From: Psychrobacter sp. JCM 18900
GTDB taxonomy: Bacteria > Pseudomonadota > Gammaproteobacteria > Pseudomonadales > Moraxellaceae
DNA length: 64,000 bases
Reading direction: 5' to 3'
Assembly (NCBI RefSeq): GCF_904846625.1
Contig: NZ_CAJHBL010000002.1
Coordinates: 310,001 to 374,000 of the forward strand
In this document: positions 10,148 through 19,723 of the stretch, piece by piece
Layout: the number at the start of each line of letters is the position of its first letter
How positions within the stretch are numbered: the first letter of the stretch is position 1
Made by a program: the position numbers and the translations under genes
The notes under the pieces: model-generated
What the model saw: the letters and a program-made list of their open reading frames with translations, nothing else
What the model was told of the DNA's origin: nothing
The model's database searches: none

Positions 10148-10272
10148 TATTGGGAGAAGATACTTAGATTTATTCAGGGTAGATTCGGATTGTTGAAAAT
10201 TATTACTGAAATGTTACTACCATTTCTATACATTCGGCAGTATTTACAAGGTGTTATATTTGATAATTCGTT

Positions 10273-10286
10273 CATACCTTGGTATG
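10273..10286. promoter_or_regulatory. Conserved palindrome CATACCTTGGTATG before BCCT copy 3
   Basis: Identical to the 14-bp palindrome before copy 2, again 27 bp before the start codon, within a leader of about 240 bp that is mostly conserved between the two intergenic regions. Confidence 0.45.
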
Positions 10287-10313
10287 GTTACGCACTTTTT
10301 TGGGGATATACCT

Positions 10314-11966
10314 ATGGATCATGTAAAAGTTGGCCGATTAGGCCCTTTTCCGCGGGTAAGTAAACCTGTATTTTTGACTTCAGCAATCTTGATACTGGCG
10401 TTCATTATTTTTGGCGCCTTATTCAATGAACAGGCAGAAGTGGTATTTAACCAAGCAAAAGCATTTGTCTCTTTACGCTTTGGCTGGTTCTTTATTGTCG
10501 TGGTCAATTTAACATTGGTCATGAGTATATATATGATATTTAGCCGCTACGGCGATATCAGACTCGGTCATCAGAATGAGAGACCAGAGTACAATATGGT
10601 TTCGTGGATTGGCATGTTGTTTTCAGCCGGTATCGGTATTGGGCTGCTTTATTGGGGCACCGCTGAGCCGCTGTATCATTTCATGGCACCACCATTAGGC
10701 GAGGCGGAGACAGTTGCCGCTGCCAAGCAAGCGATGAATATCTCGTTCCTACATTATGGTCTACATGTATGGGCGCTATATGGCATGGTTGCGCTATCGC
10801 TTGCTTATTTTCATTATCGAGTAGGTTTACCACTGGCTATCCGTTCGACACTTTATCCAATATTGGGTAAAAAAATCTATGGCGGTTGGGGGCATACGGT
10901 AGATACGCTTGCCGTATTTGGTACGATGTTTGGGGTAGTGACCACGTTAGGTCTTGGTGTCTTGCAGATTAACTCAGGCCTCGAGACGTTATTTGGTATA
11001 CCCAATAATATTACGGTGCAGATTATTTTGATTGGCCTTATCACCATGCTAGCAGGGTTATCTCTGTTTATGGGATTGGATAAAGGCATCAAGCGTCTAA
11101 GTGATACCAATATATTGTTCACTGTGATATTGCTAAGTTTTGTGATTATCTTTGGGCCTACGCAGTTTATTTTTAATAGCTTCGTAGAAAACATCGGCAA
11201 CTATTTGCATCAAATCGTGCCATTAGGTTTGTGGACAGAGTCTTATAGAGGCGAAGAAAACTGGCAAGCCTCTTGGACGATTTTCTATTGGGCATGGTGG
11301 ATTAGTTGGTCACCATTCGTTGGGGTATTCGTTGCACGTATCTCTCGTGGCCGTACCATCCGTGAGTTTATATTAGGCGTACTGTTAATTCCTATCACGA
11401 TACTTTTCTTGTGGTTTACTGCTTTTGGTGGTTCTGCGGTAAATATGGAGCTGGTGGCAGCAGCAGACCCTAACATAGTTAGCCCAGGTCTGATCGAAGC
11501 GGTCAAAGCCGATACAGGTAGCGCTATCTTTAAATTGATGGAGTCTTACCCATTAACGGGTGCGGTCAACTTGCTCATCGTGGTGATGATTGTCCTATGG
11601 TTTGTTACCTCATCGGATTCCGCGAGCTTTGTCATCGATATGCTGACTTCAGGTGGTGATACCAATCCACCAAAGATTCAGCGCTTATTTTGGGCAGGTT
11701 CTGAAGGTGTTATCGCTGCTGTATTATTGGCAGCAGGTGGTTTGAGTGCACTACAAGCGGCATCAATTGTCTCAGGATTTCCTTTTGCTATTGTGATCGT
11801 CGTGATGATGTACTCTCTATTGCGCGGTCTCAGTCGAGATCGTTTGATACTGTATCGTAATCAGCAATGGTTCACCACAGAAGAGTCGGCAGAGCACAAC
11901 TCGGCCAATGAATTCCGTGATGAAGAGTTACTAAAAGGCCCACCAGCACTTGAGAAAGATGCTTAA
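10314..11966 (+). CDS. BCCT-family transporter, copy 3
   Basis: 550 residues from ATG 10314 (MDHVKVGRLGPFPRV), chosen over an in-frame ATG 63 bp upstream because it matches the paralogues and has GGGG before it. Same family motifs: SAGIGIGLLYWGTAEP and WAWWISWSPFVGVFVARISR. It is the most diverged of the three: many changes in the second membrane segment (residues 28-60), in the periplasmic loop before the Trp-rich motif, and in the C-terminus, which ends GPPALEKDA. This suggests a changed substrate range after duplication (inference). A distinct terminator follows. Confidence 0.95.
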   Translation: MDHVKVGRLGPFPRVSKPVFLTSAILILAFIIFGALFNEQAEVVFNQAKAFVSLRFGWFFIVVVNLTLVMSIYMIFSRYGDIRLGHQNERPEYNMVSWIGMLFSAGIGIGLLYWGTAEPLYHFMAPPLGEAETVAAAKQAMNISFLHYGLHVWALYGMVALSLAYFHYRVGLPLAIRSTLYPILGKKIYGGWGHTVDTLAVFGTMFGVVTTLGLGVLQINSGLETLFGIPNNITVQIILIGLITMLAGLSLFMGLDKGIKRLSDTNILFTVILLSFVIIFGPTQFIFNSFVENIGNYLHQIVPLGLWTESYRGEENWQASWTIFYWAWWISWSPFVGVFVARISRGRTIREFILGVLLIPITILFLWFTAFGGSAVNMELVAAADPNIVSPGLIEAVKADTGSAIFKLMESYPLTGAVNLLIVVMIVLWFVTSSDSASFVIDMLTSGGDTNPPKIQRLFWAGSEGVIAAVLLAAGGLSALQAASIVSGFPFAIVIVVMMYSLLRGLSRDRLILYRNQQWFTTEESAEHNSANEFRDEELLKGPPALEKDA

Positions 11967-11991
11967 ACTTTAGAGTGTATCTTCTAGCTAC

Positions 11992-12025
11992 AAAAATACC
12001 CAGCTTATATAGGCTGGGTATTTTT
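11992..12025. terminator. Terminator after BCCT copy 3, possibly bidirectional
   Basis: 13-bp stem AAAAATACCCAGC with an 8-nt loop and a T run. It lies between convergent genes and has an A run on the left, so it can serve both strands. Confidence 0.75.
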
Positions 12026-12093
12026 ATGGATGTTCAATATTTTTAATACAGCAGATTTCAGTACAGTAGATCTCGATACAACCATTTTATAGA

Positions 12094-12450
12094 TTAGCTA
12101 CATTCGCCTTTTGTATAACCGATAGCTTCAGGAATATTACAGGCTGAGCAGGCATTACTAGCCGTTCGGTAGCTAACAACTGATCCAACTTTCGTCTTTA
12201 CACAGACGGGTTCATATTGTGCCGTACAGATATTGTTGGCAGGGTTAGCGGGCGGACATTGAGTAAGAGCACCTTCAAATTGCTGACTGATATCAGGACT
12301 GGATGGGGTAGGTGTTTGACCAGATGTTCTGATATCAGACATAGAGCTACAGCCTGTTAAAGCTAGAACTAATATCAATATAAGTGATGATGGTTTGAAC
12401 GAAGATTGATTAATTGTAGAAAATAGACGAGTAGATAGAGTTTGTTTCAT
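12094..12450 (-). CDS. Small lipoprotein with a Kazal-like cysteine domain
   Basis: 118 residues. Signal peptide with lipobox LALTGC (lipidated Cys34), a Pro/Ser-rich linker (about 40-60), then six cysteines at 65, 75, 83, 101, 104 and 117. The spacing C-x7-C (CTAQYEPVC) followed by a gap and C-x2-C, with EPVC and a Tyr between, resembles Kazal-type serine protease inhibitor domains. Bacterial Kazal-like lipoproteins are known, but their roles are mostly unclear. It is transcribed alone and convergent to the BCCT array. Protease inhibition is inference only. Confidence 0.75.
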   Translation of the reverse strand: MKQTLSTRLFSTINQSSFKPSSLILILVLALTGCSSMSDIRTSGQTPTPSSPDISQQFEGALTQCPPANPANNICTAQYEPVCVKTKVGSVVSYRTASNACSACNIPEAIGYTKGECS

Positions 12451-12576
12451 AAGAAATGTCCTTATTAATAATATTCGATAGCGTCCTGTTATCGTTGATG
12501 GATTTGCTTACTGAGGCTAAACGCTTAAGCATTTATGGTAGCTCATTTGTCAGTAGCTATCTACTTAAACACCATA

Positions 12577-12611
12577 CAAAAACCCCAAGCTCAATTGAGT
12601 TTGGGGTTTTG
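12577..12611. terminator. Terminator downstream of the DUF3144 gene
   Basis: Arms CAAAAACCCCAAGCTC and GAGTTTGGGGTTTTG around AATT, with A and T runs on both sides. It serves the minus-strand gene that ends at 12683. Confidence 0.75.
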
Positions 12612-12682
12612 TTTTCTGCCATCAAATACTGATTTTACGACAGTATGTCTAAATCAAAGACATCTAAACTGACGAGATTTAC

Positions 12683-13039
12683 TTATTCAGCTGGTTTGTC
12701 GTCTTGATTTAGCTGCACGTACTTGTCAAAGTTTTGAGCATAATCCGTTAAGTTATCGCTCAGCATTTGGCGATACTGTTTGACATAAAACTCGACAATA
12801 TCGTCTTTTTCTTTGGCGAAATCATCGCCTTTGACGAATCCGATGGAGGCAACTGACGCGCTATAGCGTGCTGCAGCATACAATAAAGAAGCACCTACTT
12901 GACCTGAATGTGCTTCAGGGCCTAGCTGGCTGTTTGCGATACCAATGATAGCATCAGCACGTTGATAGAATGCCTGCATTTCAGGGGTGATTTCGATGTT
13001 AGCATCAGCATTTTGGTCTTGAATATTGTCTTGAGACAT
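12683..13039 (-). CDS. DUF3144 family protein
   Basis: 118 residues, no signal peptide or membrane segment. It resembles DUF3144 proteins: FYQRADAIIGIANSQ followed by ASLLYAAARYSASVAS. Predicted mostly helical and acidic, cytoplasmic. The ATG at 13039 is chosen because AGGAG sits 6 bp before it; a TTG two codons upstream is less likely. It lies downstream of metK on the same strand with a 74-bp gap and may be co-transcribed. Function unknown. Confidence 0.75.
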   Translation of the reverse strand: MSQDNIQDQNADANIEITPEMQAFYQRADAIIGIANSQLGPEAHSGQVGASLLYAAARYSASVASIGFVKGDDFAKEKDDIVEFYVKQYRQMLSDNLTDYAQNFDKYVQLNQDDKPAE

Positions 13040-13113
13040 AAGCAACTCCTAATAATAAGTGTCAGTAGTTTTTAGTATAAAAATGGTTTGTAAACGTTTT
13101 AAAGTAGTGACTC

Positions 13114-14280
13114 TTATAAACCAGCGTCTGCTTTTAAGATATCAGCTTTGTCTGTTTTTTCCCACGTAAAGGCAGTCTCTGAACCTGGACGACCAAAGTG
13201 TCCAAAGGTAGCAGTCTGCTGATACATTGGTTGTAGTAAGTTCAACATACGGGTAATGCCGTAAGGACGTAGGTCAAAGTGCGTACGAATCAAGCGAATG
13301 ATCTCATCGTTACTGATTTTGCTAGTACCAAAGGTATTAACAGAGATAGAAGTAGGCTCAGCGACACCAATTGCATAGCTGACCTGTACTTCACAGCGCT
13401 CAGCAAGACCTGCTGCTACGATGTTTTTGGCAACATAACGTACCGCGTAAGCAGCACTGCGATCTACTTTTGAAGGATCTTTACCACTGAACGCACCGCC
13501 ACCATGACGTGCCATGCCGCCGTAAGTGTCAACAATAATTTTACGACCAGTCAGACCAGCATCACCAACAGGACCACCAATCACAAACTTACCAGTTGGG
13601 TTGATATGATAGCGTGTGCCAGCGTGCAATAAGTCAGCTGGTAGCACTTGCTTGATGATAGATTCCATCACCGCTTCTTGTAGATCTGACTGCGAGATGC
13701 TTGGATCATGCTGTGTTGATAATACAACAGCATCGATAGCGACAGGACGATTGCCGTTATACTTCAAGGTTACCTGCGCTTTGGCATCTGGACGTAACCA
13801 AGGTAGCTCGCCTGCGCGGCGCAGCTCCGACTGACGCTCCATCAAACGATGGGCATACTCGATAGGCGCTGGCATCAATACTTCGGTTTCATTACTGGCA
13901 TAACCAAACATTAAGCCTTGGTCGCCTGCACCTTGCTCTTCAGGGTCGCTACGATCGACGCCTTGCGCGATTTCAGGAGATTGTTTGCCTAGCATGTTGA
14001 TGACTGCACAAGTCTCGCCATCAAAGCCTAAATCTGAATGGTGATAGCCGATGCCATTTACAGTGTCACGCACCAGACGCTCTAAATCGATATTTGCGGT
14101 TGTAGTGATTTCACCTGCAAGTATGACTGCGCCTGTTTTTACTAAGGTTTCGCATGCCACACGTGCGTGCAGATCTTCACGTAAGATAGCGTCAAGGATA
14201 GCGTCTGATATTTGGTCAGCCATTTTGTCAGGATGGCCTTCGCTCACAGATTCTGAGGTAAATAAGTTGTATTCACGCAT
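13114..14280 (-). CDS. metK: S-adenosylmethionine synthase MetK
   Basis: 388 residues, the usual MetK length. ATP and methionine motifs: GHPDK near residue 15, GAGDQG (about 104-109) and the P-loop-like GGGAFSGKD. It makes S-adenosylmethionine from ATP and methionine in the cytoplasm. The frame extends 15 codons upstream to a GTG, but the family begins at [19 protein letters not shown], so ATG 14280 is preferred, although no strong Shine-Dalgarno is visible. A 490-bp gene-free region lies upstream and holds a perfect 8-bp hairpin 38 bp before this start. Confidence 0.97.
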   Translation of the reverse strand: MREYNLFTSESVSEGHPDKMADQISDAILDAILREDLHARVACETLVKTGAVILAGEITTTANIDLERLVRDTVNGIGYHHSDLGFDGETCAVINMLGKQSPEIAQGVDRSDPEEQGAGDQGLMFGYASNETEVLMPAPIEYAHRLMERQSELRRAGELPWLRPDAKAQVTLKYNGNRPVAIDAVVLSTQHDPSISQSDLQEAVMESIIKQVLPADLLHAGTRYHINPTGKFVIGGPVGDAGLTGRKIIVDTYGGMARHGGGAFSGKDPSKVDRSAAYAVRYVAKNIVAAGLAERCEVQVSYAIGVAEPTSISVNTFGTSKISNDEIIRLIRTHFDLRPYGITRMLNLLQPMYQQTATFGHFGRPGSETAFTWEKTDKADILKADAGL

Positions 14281-14318
14281 AATGGGATCGCTTAATTGAA
14301 TCAATAAGGGTAGGAAAA

Positions 14319-14340
14319 GCAGCACATCTGGGTGCTGCTC
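14319..14340 (-). promoter_or_regulatory. Hairpin in the metK leader
   Basis: Perfect inverted repeat AGCAGCAC and GTGCTGCT around ATCTGG, ending 38 bp upstream of the metK start on the minus strand. The hairpin contains the upstream in-frame GTG. The whole 14281-14769 gap has this and two other small palindromes, GAGCAA-N3-TTGCTC near 14640-14655 and GCTAGCT-N8-AGCTAGC near 14720-14741, but no gene and no riboswitch I recognise. Confidence 0.45.
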
Positions 14341-14769
14341 TAATTAATTTTGACCACGCATTTACGCGGCAGATAATCGGTATTTCTTAATTTAAAATCG
14401 GTTTTGACTAAAATATTTGCTGATAAATATGACCAAAGGGTGAGCGGACTATCATTCAATCAATATATAAAATGATACTGCCTCGCTCTGATATGGTCTT
14501 GGCGGTAACGAGTTGGGTCAGTACTTGCCCTAATAGACAACGCTAATGTGCAGATTGCCTTATCAGAAGCAGGGTAATGGCCAAAATCTCTTAACGCAAA
14601 ATAGGGTTATTCTACCTTGAAACGTTATAAAACTCTAGTGAGCAACACTTGCTCTACTATAAGAAATGCTCAACAAGCAGTTCACTGCAATCAAAGGTGG
14701 TTACTGGATAGCGGTTTAGCTAGCTGAGCAATTAGCTAGCGGTAGCATCTGCTTGAAATGAACAATACG

Positions 14770-15465
14770 TTACAACTCTAAAAATGCAGCTTTATCTTTA
14801 AACATACATTCTTCATAGACAGGGCAAGCGCCGCATTTGGGTGTACGAGCCTGACAGGTATAGCGGCCGTGTAAGATAAGATAATGATGGGCGTCTACGA
14901 TGAAGTCTTCTGGGATGCGCTCGACCAGCTTTTTTTCGACGATGAGTACGGTTTTGCCAGTAGCAAGCCCAGTACGATTTCCCACCCGAAAGATATGCGT
15001 GTCAACGGCCATGGTCGGCTGGCCAAAGGCCGTATTCAACACGACATTGGCAGTTTTACGGCCCACGCCTGCCAGTGATTCTAAATCTTTGCGGTTATCA
15101 GGAACAGTACTATCAAATTTCTCAATCAAATCACGGCAGGTTTTGATGACGTTTTTTGCTTTGGCATTATATAGACCAATGTTTTTGATATAGGATTTGA
15201 GACCGTCTTCGCCTAGTGCCAGTATTGCCTCAGGTGTGTTAGCTACTGGGTACAATTGCTTGGTAGCAATATTGACACTGACATCAGTCGCTTGTGCGGA
15301 CAAAATTACCGCGATAAGTAACTCAAAATTACTGTCATAATTGAGTTCGGTGACAGGTTCATCAATAGTCGCTGCCAGTTTTTCAAAGAATGGACGCACG
15401 TCACGATTGGGCATTCGTCTAGAGGGCGGCGTGTCAGCTGTTTTATGTTTGACCGTTTTACTCAT
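14770..15465 (-). CDS. nth: Endonuclease III (DNA glycosylase/AP lyase)
   Basis: 231 residues. Helix-hairpin-helix LAGVGRKTANVVL with catalytic Lys137, the catalytic Asp155 in VDTHIFRV, and the C-terminal 4Fe-4S ligands Cys204, 211, 214 and 220 (C-x6-C-x2-C-x5-C). It removes oxidised pyrimidines and nicks abasic sites in base excision repair. An N-terminal extension of about 20 residues precedes the family core. It lies 120 bp downstream of the RnfB-like gene, preserving the rnf-nth order known from enterobacteria. Confidence 0.96.
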   Translation of the reverse strand: MSKTVKHKTADTPPSRRMPNRDVRPFFEKLAATIDEPVTELNYDSNFELLIAVILSAQATDVSVNIATKQLYPVANTPEAILALGEDGLKSYIKNIGLYNAKAKNVIKTCRDLIEKFDSTVPDNRKDLESLAGVGRKTANVVLNTAFGQPTMAVDTHIFRVGNRTGLATGKTVLIVEKKLVERIPEDFIVDAHHYLILHGRYTCQARTPKCGACPVYEECMFKDKAAFLEL

Positions 15466-15585
15466 GGCATTTTGACTATTATTTTGATGAATGATGGTGC
15501 CAAATTATATGCTAGCGCTAGCATTCATGTTAATGATTAAAGTATCAATTTATTAACGCATTAGTTGCGTAATCAGCTATTACCG

Positions 15586-16431
15586 TTATAACGCTACTTG
15601 CAATGACTCAAGCTCGGCTTGTAAGGATTCGAGTTCTGCTTGTTTCTTATCGTTTGCACGCACACTCAGTTGCTTTTCCAGTTTTTTGATTTTGGTACGG
15701 AGCTTGGCAGCCGCAATGGTATTTTTCGCTTGCGACTCACTGATGTTTAGAGACTGGCTTGCTGCATTATTGAGCTTAGCCTCTACCATACTAACGACAG
15801 GTCTACTATTGCTCGTATCGGCAAGCTGTTCTGTGACACGTTTCAAATGGGTATGGTAGCGTTGTCTCAAATCTTCTTGCTCTGCTATTCGCTCAGGCTC
15901 AGATATTTCTCGCTCAATCGTAACTAAGTCAATACAATCAACAGGGCAGGGCGCGATACATAGCTCGCAACCCGTGCACAAATCTGTAAAAATCGTATGC
16001 ATATGCTTACCAGTACCAACGATAGCATCGACTGGGCAAGCAGGGATGCATTTGGTGCAGCCGATACAGTCATCTTCACGGATAACCGCACGAACCTCGG
16101 TCGGACGTTCAGAGATGGCATCTATTGGCCACTGTGAAGGCACTGCCATAAGCGTAGTGTCAGGAGTATCTATATCGAGAGTCTGAGCAATCGCATTGGT
16201 GACTGGCTGACCACCGGGCACACATTTATTGTACGGCTCACCATCTAATACAATCGCAGCGGCATATGGCAGGCAACCATCTGGATGCTCACATAGCCCG
16301 CACTGCGTCTGTGGCAAACAAGCATCTACACGTGCAATTTGTGCCTGTATGTCAGCGGGCAAGGTATCAATGTGCAATGCATCGAATAAGATAGGTAGAT
16401 TAACTAAGCGTATATTGGTGCTACTTTGCAT
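15586..16431 (-). CDS. RnfB/RsxB-like iron-sulfur protein without membrane anchor
   Basis: 281 residues. RnfB-type 4Fe-4S domain LPQTQCGLCEHPDGCLPYA with cysteines at 44, 47, 53 and 70, then two ferredoxin motifs (CIGCTKCIPACPVDAI and CTGCELCIAPCPVDCI) at about 118-165, and a lysine/glutamate-rich coiled coil at about 240-281. Canonical RnfB starts with a membrane helix; this protein instead starts with about 35 non-hydrophobic residues. No other rnf gene is nearby. It probably acts as a soluble electron carrier; the partner is unknown. Confidence 0.85.
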   Translation of the reverse strand: MQSSTNIRLVNLPILFDALHIDTLPADIQAQIARVDACLPQTQCGLCEHPDGCLPYAAAIVLDGEPYNKCVPGGQPVTNAIAQTLDIDTPDTTLMAVPSQWPIDAISERPTEVRAVIREDDCIGCTKCIPACPVDAIVGTGKHMHTIFTDLCTGCELCIAPCPVDCIDLVTIEREISEPERIAEQEDLRQRYHTHLKRVTEQLADTSNSRPVVSMVEAKLNNAASQSLNISESQAKNTIAAAKLRTKIKKLEKQLSVRANDKKQAELESLQAELESLQVAL

Positions 16432-16687
16432 TTAATTAAGGACCTTAATACCAGTCGTTAGAATTGGTATTAGTATAAATAGAGATAAAAGGTTGAGAAA
16501 GCGGTCTTTGTAAAACAGTATCTATAAGAGCATCTGCTCTGTCAGCGTTTTACTGCTCAGGTTAGCGTGTTACTTATTAAAAAATAAAGTTTAAAGTAAA
16601 ACGCTTATCACAGGAGCAGCGATTTTAAAGAGATGAGATTGAAAATACAATACTGTAGCGTAATGTGGTATTTGTAATAAGGACTGA

Positions 16688-17626
16688 TTATAAATCTATA
16701 TTTTGTTCTTTAGCCACTTGGTCAATCAAATCGCGAGCGATACTACCCTTTGGCGGAATTCTGGGTAGGTTTGAGAAATCAAAGAAATCAGCATGTGCTA
16801 ACTCATCTTCTTGCAAGATAATATCGCCACTGTCATACGATGCACGAAAACCAAGCATTAAGTTAGAGGGAAATGGCCATGGCTGACTGCTCACATAGCG
16901 GATATCTGTTACGCTGATATTGACCTCTTCTGCGACTTCACGTACTACCGCATACTCCAGACTCTCTCCAACTTCTACAAACCCTGCGATCAAACCATAC
17001 ATTGGCGGCAGGTTCTGCTGTCCATGACGATGATGGTGAGCCAATAAGATTTGCATCTCACCTGTCACTGGATTTGGCCGAGTAATAGCAGTGATGACGC
17101 ACGGTTGTACGCGAGGGTATTGGCGCAATCGACATACTGGACAAACCATGGCACGTTCGCCTTGGTCAGCATGTACGGTAGGGCTAGCACAGCGACTACA
17201 AAACTGCGTATCTGCTTGCCAGCTTAATAATTGTATTGCTTGGCTAATCTGATCTGACAAGGCGACTGGCAAATGAGTCATCAGCTTTCGATAAGGAACA
17301 AAAGTGTTACTACTGCTTTCAGCAATAATTGGTAGCGTTACGTTATGAGCAACTGCATAGTCATAAGTCATGGCGCTCGTCGCTTGGGCAGTAAAGCTAT
17401 GAGCCATATTGGCATCAACCGTATCATCTGCATCGTTGCTAGTGCTATCGTCTGATAACCAATGATTTGGTGCTAGGCTCTCGTGCAGCGTTACGTGACC
17501 AACCTGATAAGCTTGCTCGCTTAAGTCATTACTATCGGGCGATAGCTGAACTTGCAAAGGCCACCAACCATCTGGCATTTGACGGCATAAGATACTGTCA
17601 TCACTTAATACAAAAGCATGGGCCAT
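16688..17626 (-). CDS. nudC: NAD(H)/NADH pyrophosphatase NudC (Nudix)
   Basis: 312 residues. A four-cysteine zinc ribbon (CSRC...CPVC) precedes the Nudix box GFVEVGESLEYAVVREVAEE, followed by the NudC signature SQPWPFPSNLMLGF. The family cleaves NADH to NMNH and AMP and removes NAD caps from RNA. ATG at 17626 is chosen because GGAA lies 6 bp upstream; the frame is open four codons further to a TTG. The N-terminal ~130 residues contain an acidic low-complexity insert. Confidence 0.93.
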   Translation of the reverse strand: MAHAFVLSDDSILCRQMPDGWWPLQVQLSPDSNDLSEQAYQVGHVTLHESLAPNHWLSDDSTSNDADDTVDANMAHSFTAQATSAMTYDYAVAHNVTLPIIAESSSNTFVPYRKLMTHLPVALSDQISQAIQLLSWQADTQFCSRCASPTVHADQGERAMVCPVCRLRQYPRVQPCVITAITRPNPVTGEMQILLAHHHRHGQQNLPPMYGLIAGFVEVGESLEYAVVREVAEEVNISVTDIRYVSSQPWPFPSNLMLGFRASYDSGDIILQEDELAHADFFDFSNLPRIPPKGSIARDLIDQVAKEQNIDL

Positions 17627-17893
17627 ATAAAATTCCAAACATTATAAAGTAAGTCCGCATCGACGTAGACACAGACTGTTTTAGAGTAAAGTATCATTCA
17701 TTCTATATAAATCAGATACCCAGATATCCATATATGTTGTCAGGCTGGTTCAGCCTAATGACTAGACTAGTTTAACCTAATGACTGTAGCGCTTTCACAT
17801 GCCTGACTTGTACCTACATTATCTTGAATTATCTATACGTAAATGAGATGTCATAGCTAAGAGATAATGACCATGACATGACAATGAGAAAAG

Positions 17894-19576
17894 TTAAGCA
17901 GCAAGTAGATGGCTCAAGCTCTGTTGACCAACATCAAGCGCTTGCTTGCTGACAGGGCGATTATTCTCAAAACCATCTAAGTGATGATCGACCGCCATGA
18001 TAACATCAGCGATGCAGGCTAACGTACTGTCTTCGATACGTCGTCCGCCTTCGATACGTTGTTCGATATAGTTAGCTAGCTGACTCAGCATGCTGGCAGG
18101 TGTGGCCAACTGTAAAAAGCGTACTGCACCTGCTACTTGACGCATCATCCCAGGAATATTTTGGATATTGAGCATGTCACGCTCAGGCTCCGCCAAATAA
18201 TCATTAATGGCTTGCTCGGCACTAGCAATAGCAGTTCGGCTTTCTTGTATCAAGGTATCATTGGCCGTGTTAAGCTGATGCAATGAGATATGCGGGTTAT
18301 TCAGTGGCAGATAGATTGCCCCTGGTGTATGCATCTCTGCCATAGCAATGGTGGCGTTCTCTGCATGCATTAGCGCTAGTAGCAAATGATCAAAATCTTC
18401 AGGAGAAGGCGCTTGCCAATGGCTCACAGCTTCTGCTGCTTCGCTAAGACTATTGGCTGCGTTGGACAGACCTAATAAACGTAATGCCGAACTCAGTTCG
18501 GTCAGCTCTTTAATAATCTGCGCTGTCTGCATGTCAATAGGATTAATTGAATCGCCACGTGCATAACTGTCGACGTGTTCTTTAATGTTATTGATCTGAT
18601 GTTGAATAATTGTGTTTAACGTATCGGTAAGTTCGCGGTTAGGACCGAATAAAAAGCGCTTCATTTGTTCTAGCTGAGCACCTTCTAAATGATTATTTGC
18701 ATACTGTTCACGTAATTGCTGCGCTTGCTCGTTATCACGTTGACAGGCAAAGCTCACTAAATCTGCAAAGCGGGTATCCATGACTGGTAAATAGCTTTGA
18801 AATTGCTGCTCTAAATAGATAAGTGTGTGCTTTTGACTTAGGTTTAATGGTAATACTGCTGCGATATCAGTCACGGCGGCAGTCGCCGCTTGCCAAAACA
18901 AACTATCAGTATTGGAAGCGATTAATGCACAGGCTGCACTCATAGCATCCAGCTTTTGCTGATCCGCAGAGTCAATTTTGCCATCTTGATTGAGTAGTGC
19001 AACCGCAAGGCCACTACGATACGCGTTGGTCAGCAGCTCTGTGTCTAGATTAAGTGCGCTTAGAGATTCAAAGTTTTGTTCAGGATTGGCGATGATGACA
19101 CTACTGCTACCAAATTCAGAAAAATAGTCTGCTGTAATAGGAGCTTTTTGACTATGCGCATTAAGCTTGTTAATGACAGGTATCAGTAGAGTAGGCTCTA
19201 CCGATTCAGTCAAGAGGACAAACTCGACATAACGATCTAAAGTCATGATGGCTTCTGATAGATCCATGATCAAATCAGTATCGTTGTTATCACCATTGTC
19301 ATAAAGTCTCTGTAGACCACCAACAATGGCATCATTCAATGCTTCTGCACCGACCAAAGAAATTAGTTTAAAAATACAAGACAGCTGCTTTAGCACTTCG
19401 ATAGAGTCTGACAACAAAGGTGCCTGACTACTATCATCGTTGAACTCACCTAGATGAATCTCAGTGTCTTTAAGCGTTGCTATAACCTCATCATGCAGTA
19501 AATGGAGTGATGGTAGGTTAAAATCAGTAACACTAAGCGTTGGGGCGGTTAGCTTCATTTGCGCAGACTGGTCCAT
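17894..19576 (-). CDS. fimL: FimL-like protein (ChpA N-terminal homologue)
   Basis: 560 residues from ATG 19576, which has GGAAAAA upstream. Soluble, almost entirely helical, with repeated Hpt-like bundles. Stretches such as FKLISLVGAEAL, LREQYANNHLEG and FGPNRELTDTL resemble the N-terminal region of the chemosensory kinase ChpA and the Pseudomonas FimL protein, which lacks kinase domains and tunes type IV pilus and twitching activity through cAMP signalling. No HATPase, CheW or receiver domain is present. Assignment rests on remembered family features, so the symbol is tentative. The neighbours are housekeeping genes. Confidence 0.6.
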   Translation of the reverse strand: MDQSAQMKLTAPTLSVTDFNLPSLHLLHDEVIATLKDTEIHLGEFNDDSSQAPLLSDSIEVLKQLSCIFKLISLVGAEALNDAIVGGLQRLYDNGDNNDTDLIMDLSEAIMTLDRYVEFVLLTESVEPTLLIPVINKLNAHSQKAPITADYFSEFGSSSVIIANPEQNFESLSALNLDTELLTNAYRSGLAVALLNQDGKIDSADQQKLDAMSAACALIASNTDSLFWQAATAAVTDIAAVLPLNLSQKHTLIYLEQQFQSYLPVMDTRFADLVSFACQRDNEQAQQLREQYANNHLEGAQLEQMKRFLFGPNRELTDTLNTIIQHQINNIKEHVDSYARGDSINPIDMQTAQIIKELTELSSALRLLGLSNAANSLSEAAEAVSHWQAPSPEDFDHLLLALMHAENATIAMAEMHTPGAIYLPLNNPHISLHQLNTANDTLIQESRTAIASAEQAINDYLAEPERDMLNIQNIPGMMRQVAGAVRFLQLATPASMLSQLANYIEQRIEGGRRIEDSTLACIADVIMAVDHHLDGFENNRPVSKQALDVGQQSLSHLLAA

Positions 19577-19723
19577 AAGTATTTTTCCATAATGTACTGA
19601 TGAGAATAGCAATATTATAAATTTGATTTAGAAAGTATTAGCTAGTGATGTTTTAACGCTTTCTATCACAATAATCAAGACTAAATTATACAAATGTCGG
19701 TTCAATAAAAATTCGAACGACAA

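Noticed and set aside
14281..14330. Longer MetK starting at the upstream GTG (15 extra residues)
   Set aside because: The family begins at [19 protein letters not shown], the extra residues resemble nothing in MetK, and the extension passes through a leader hairpin.
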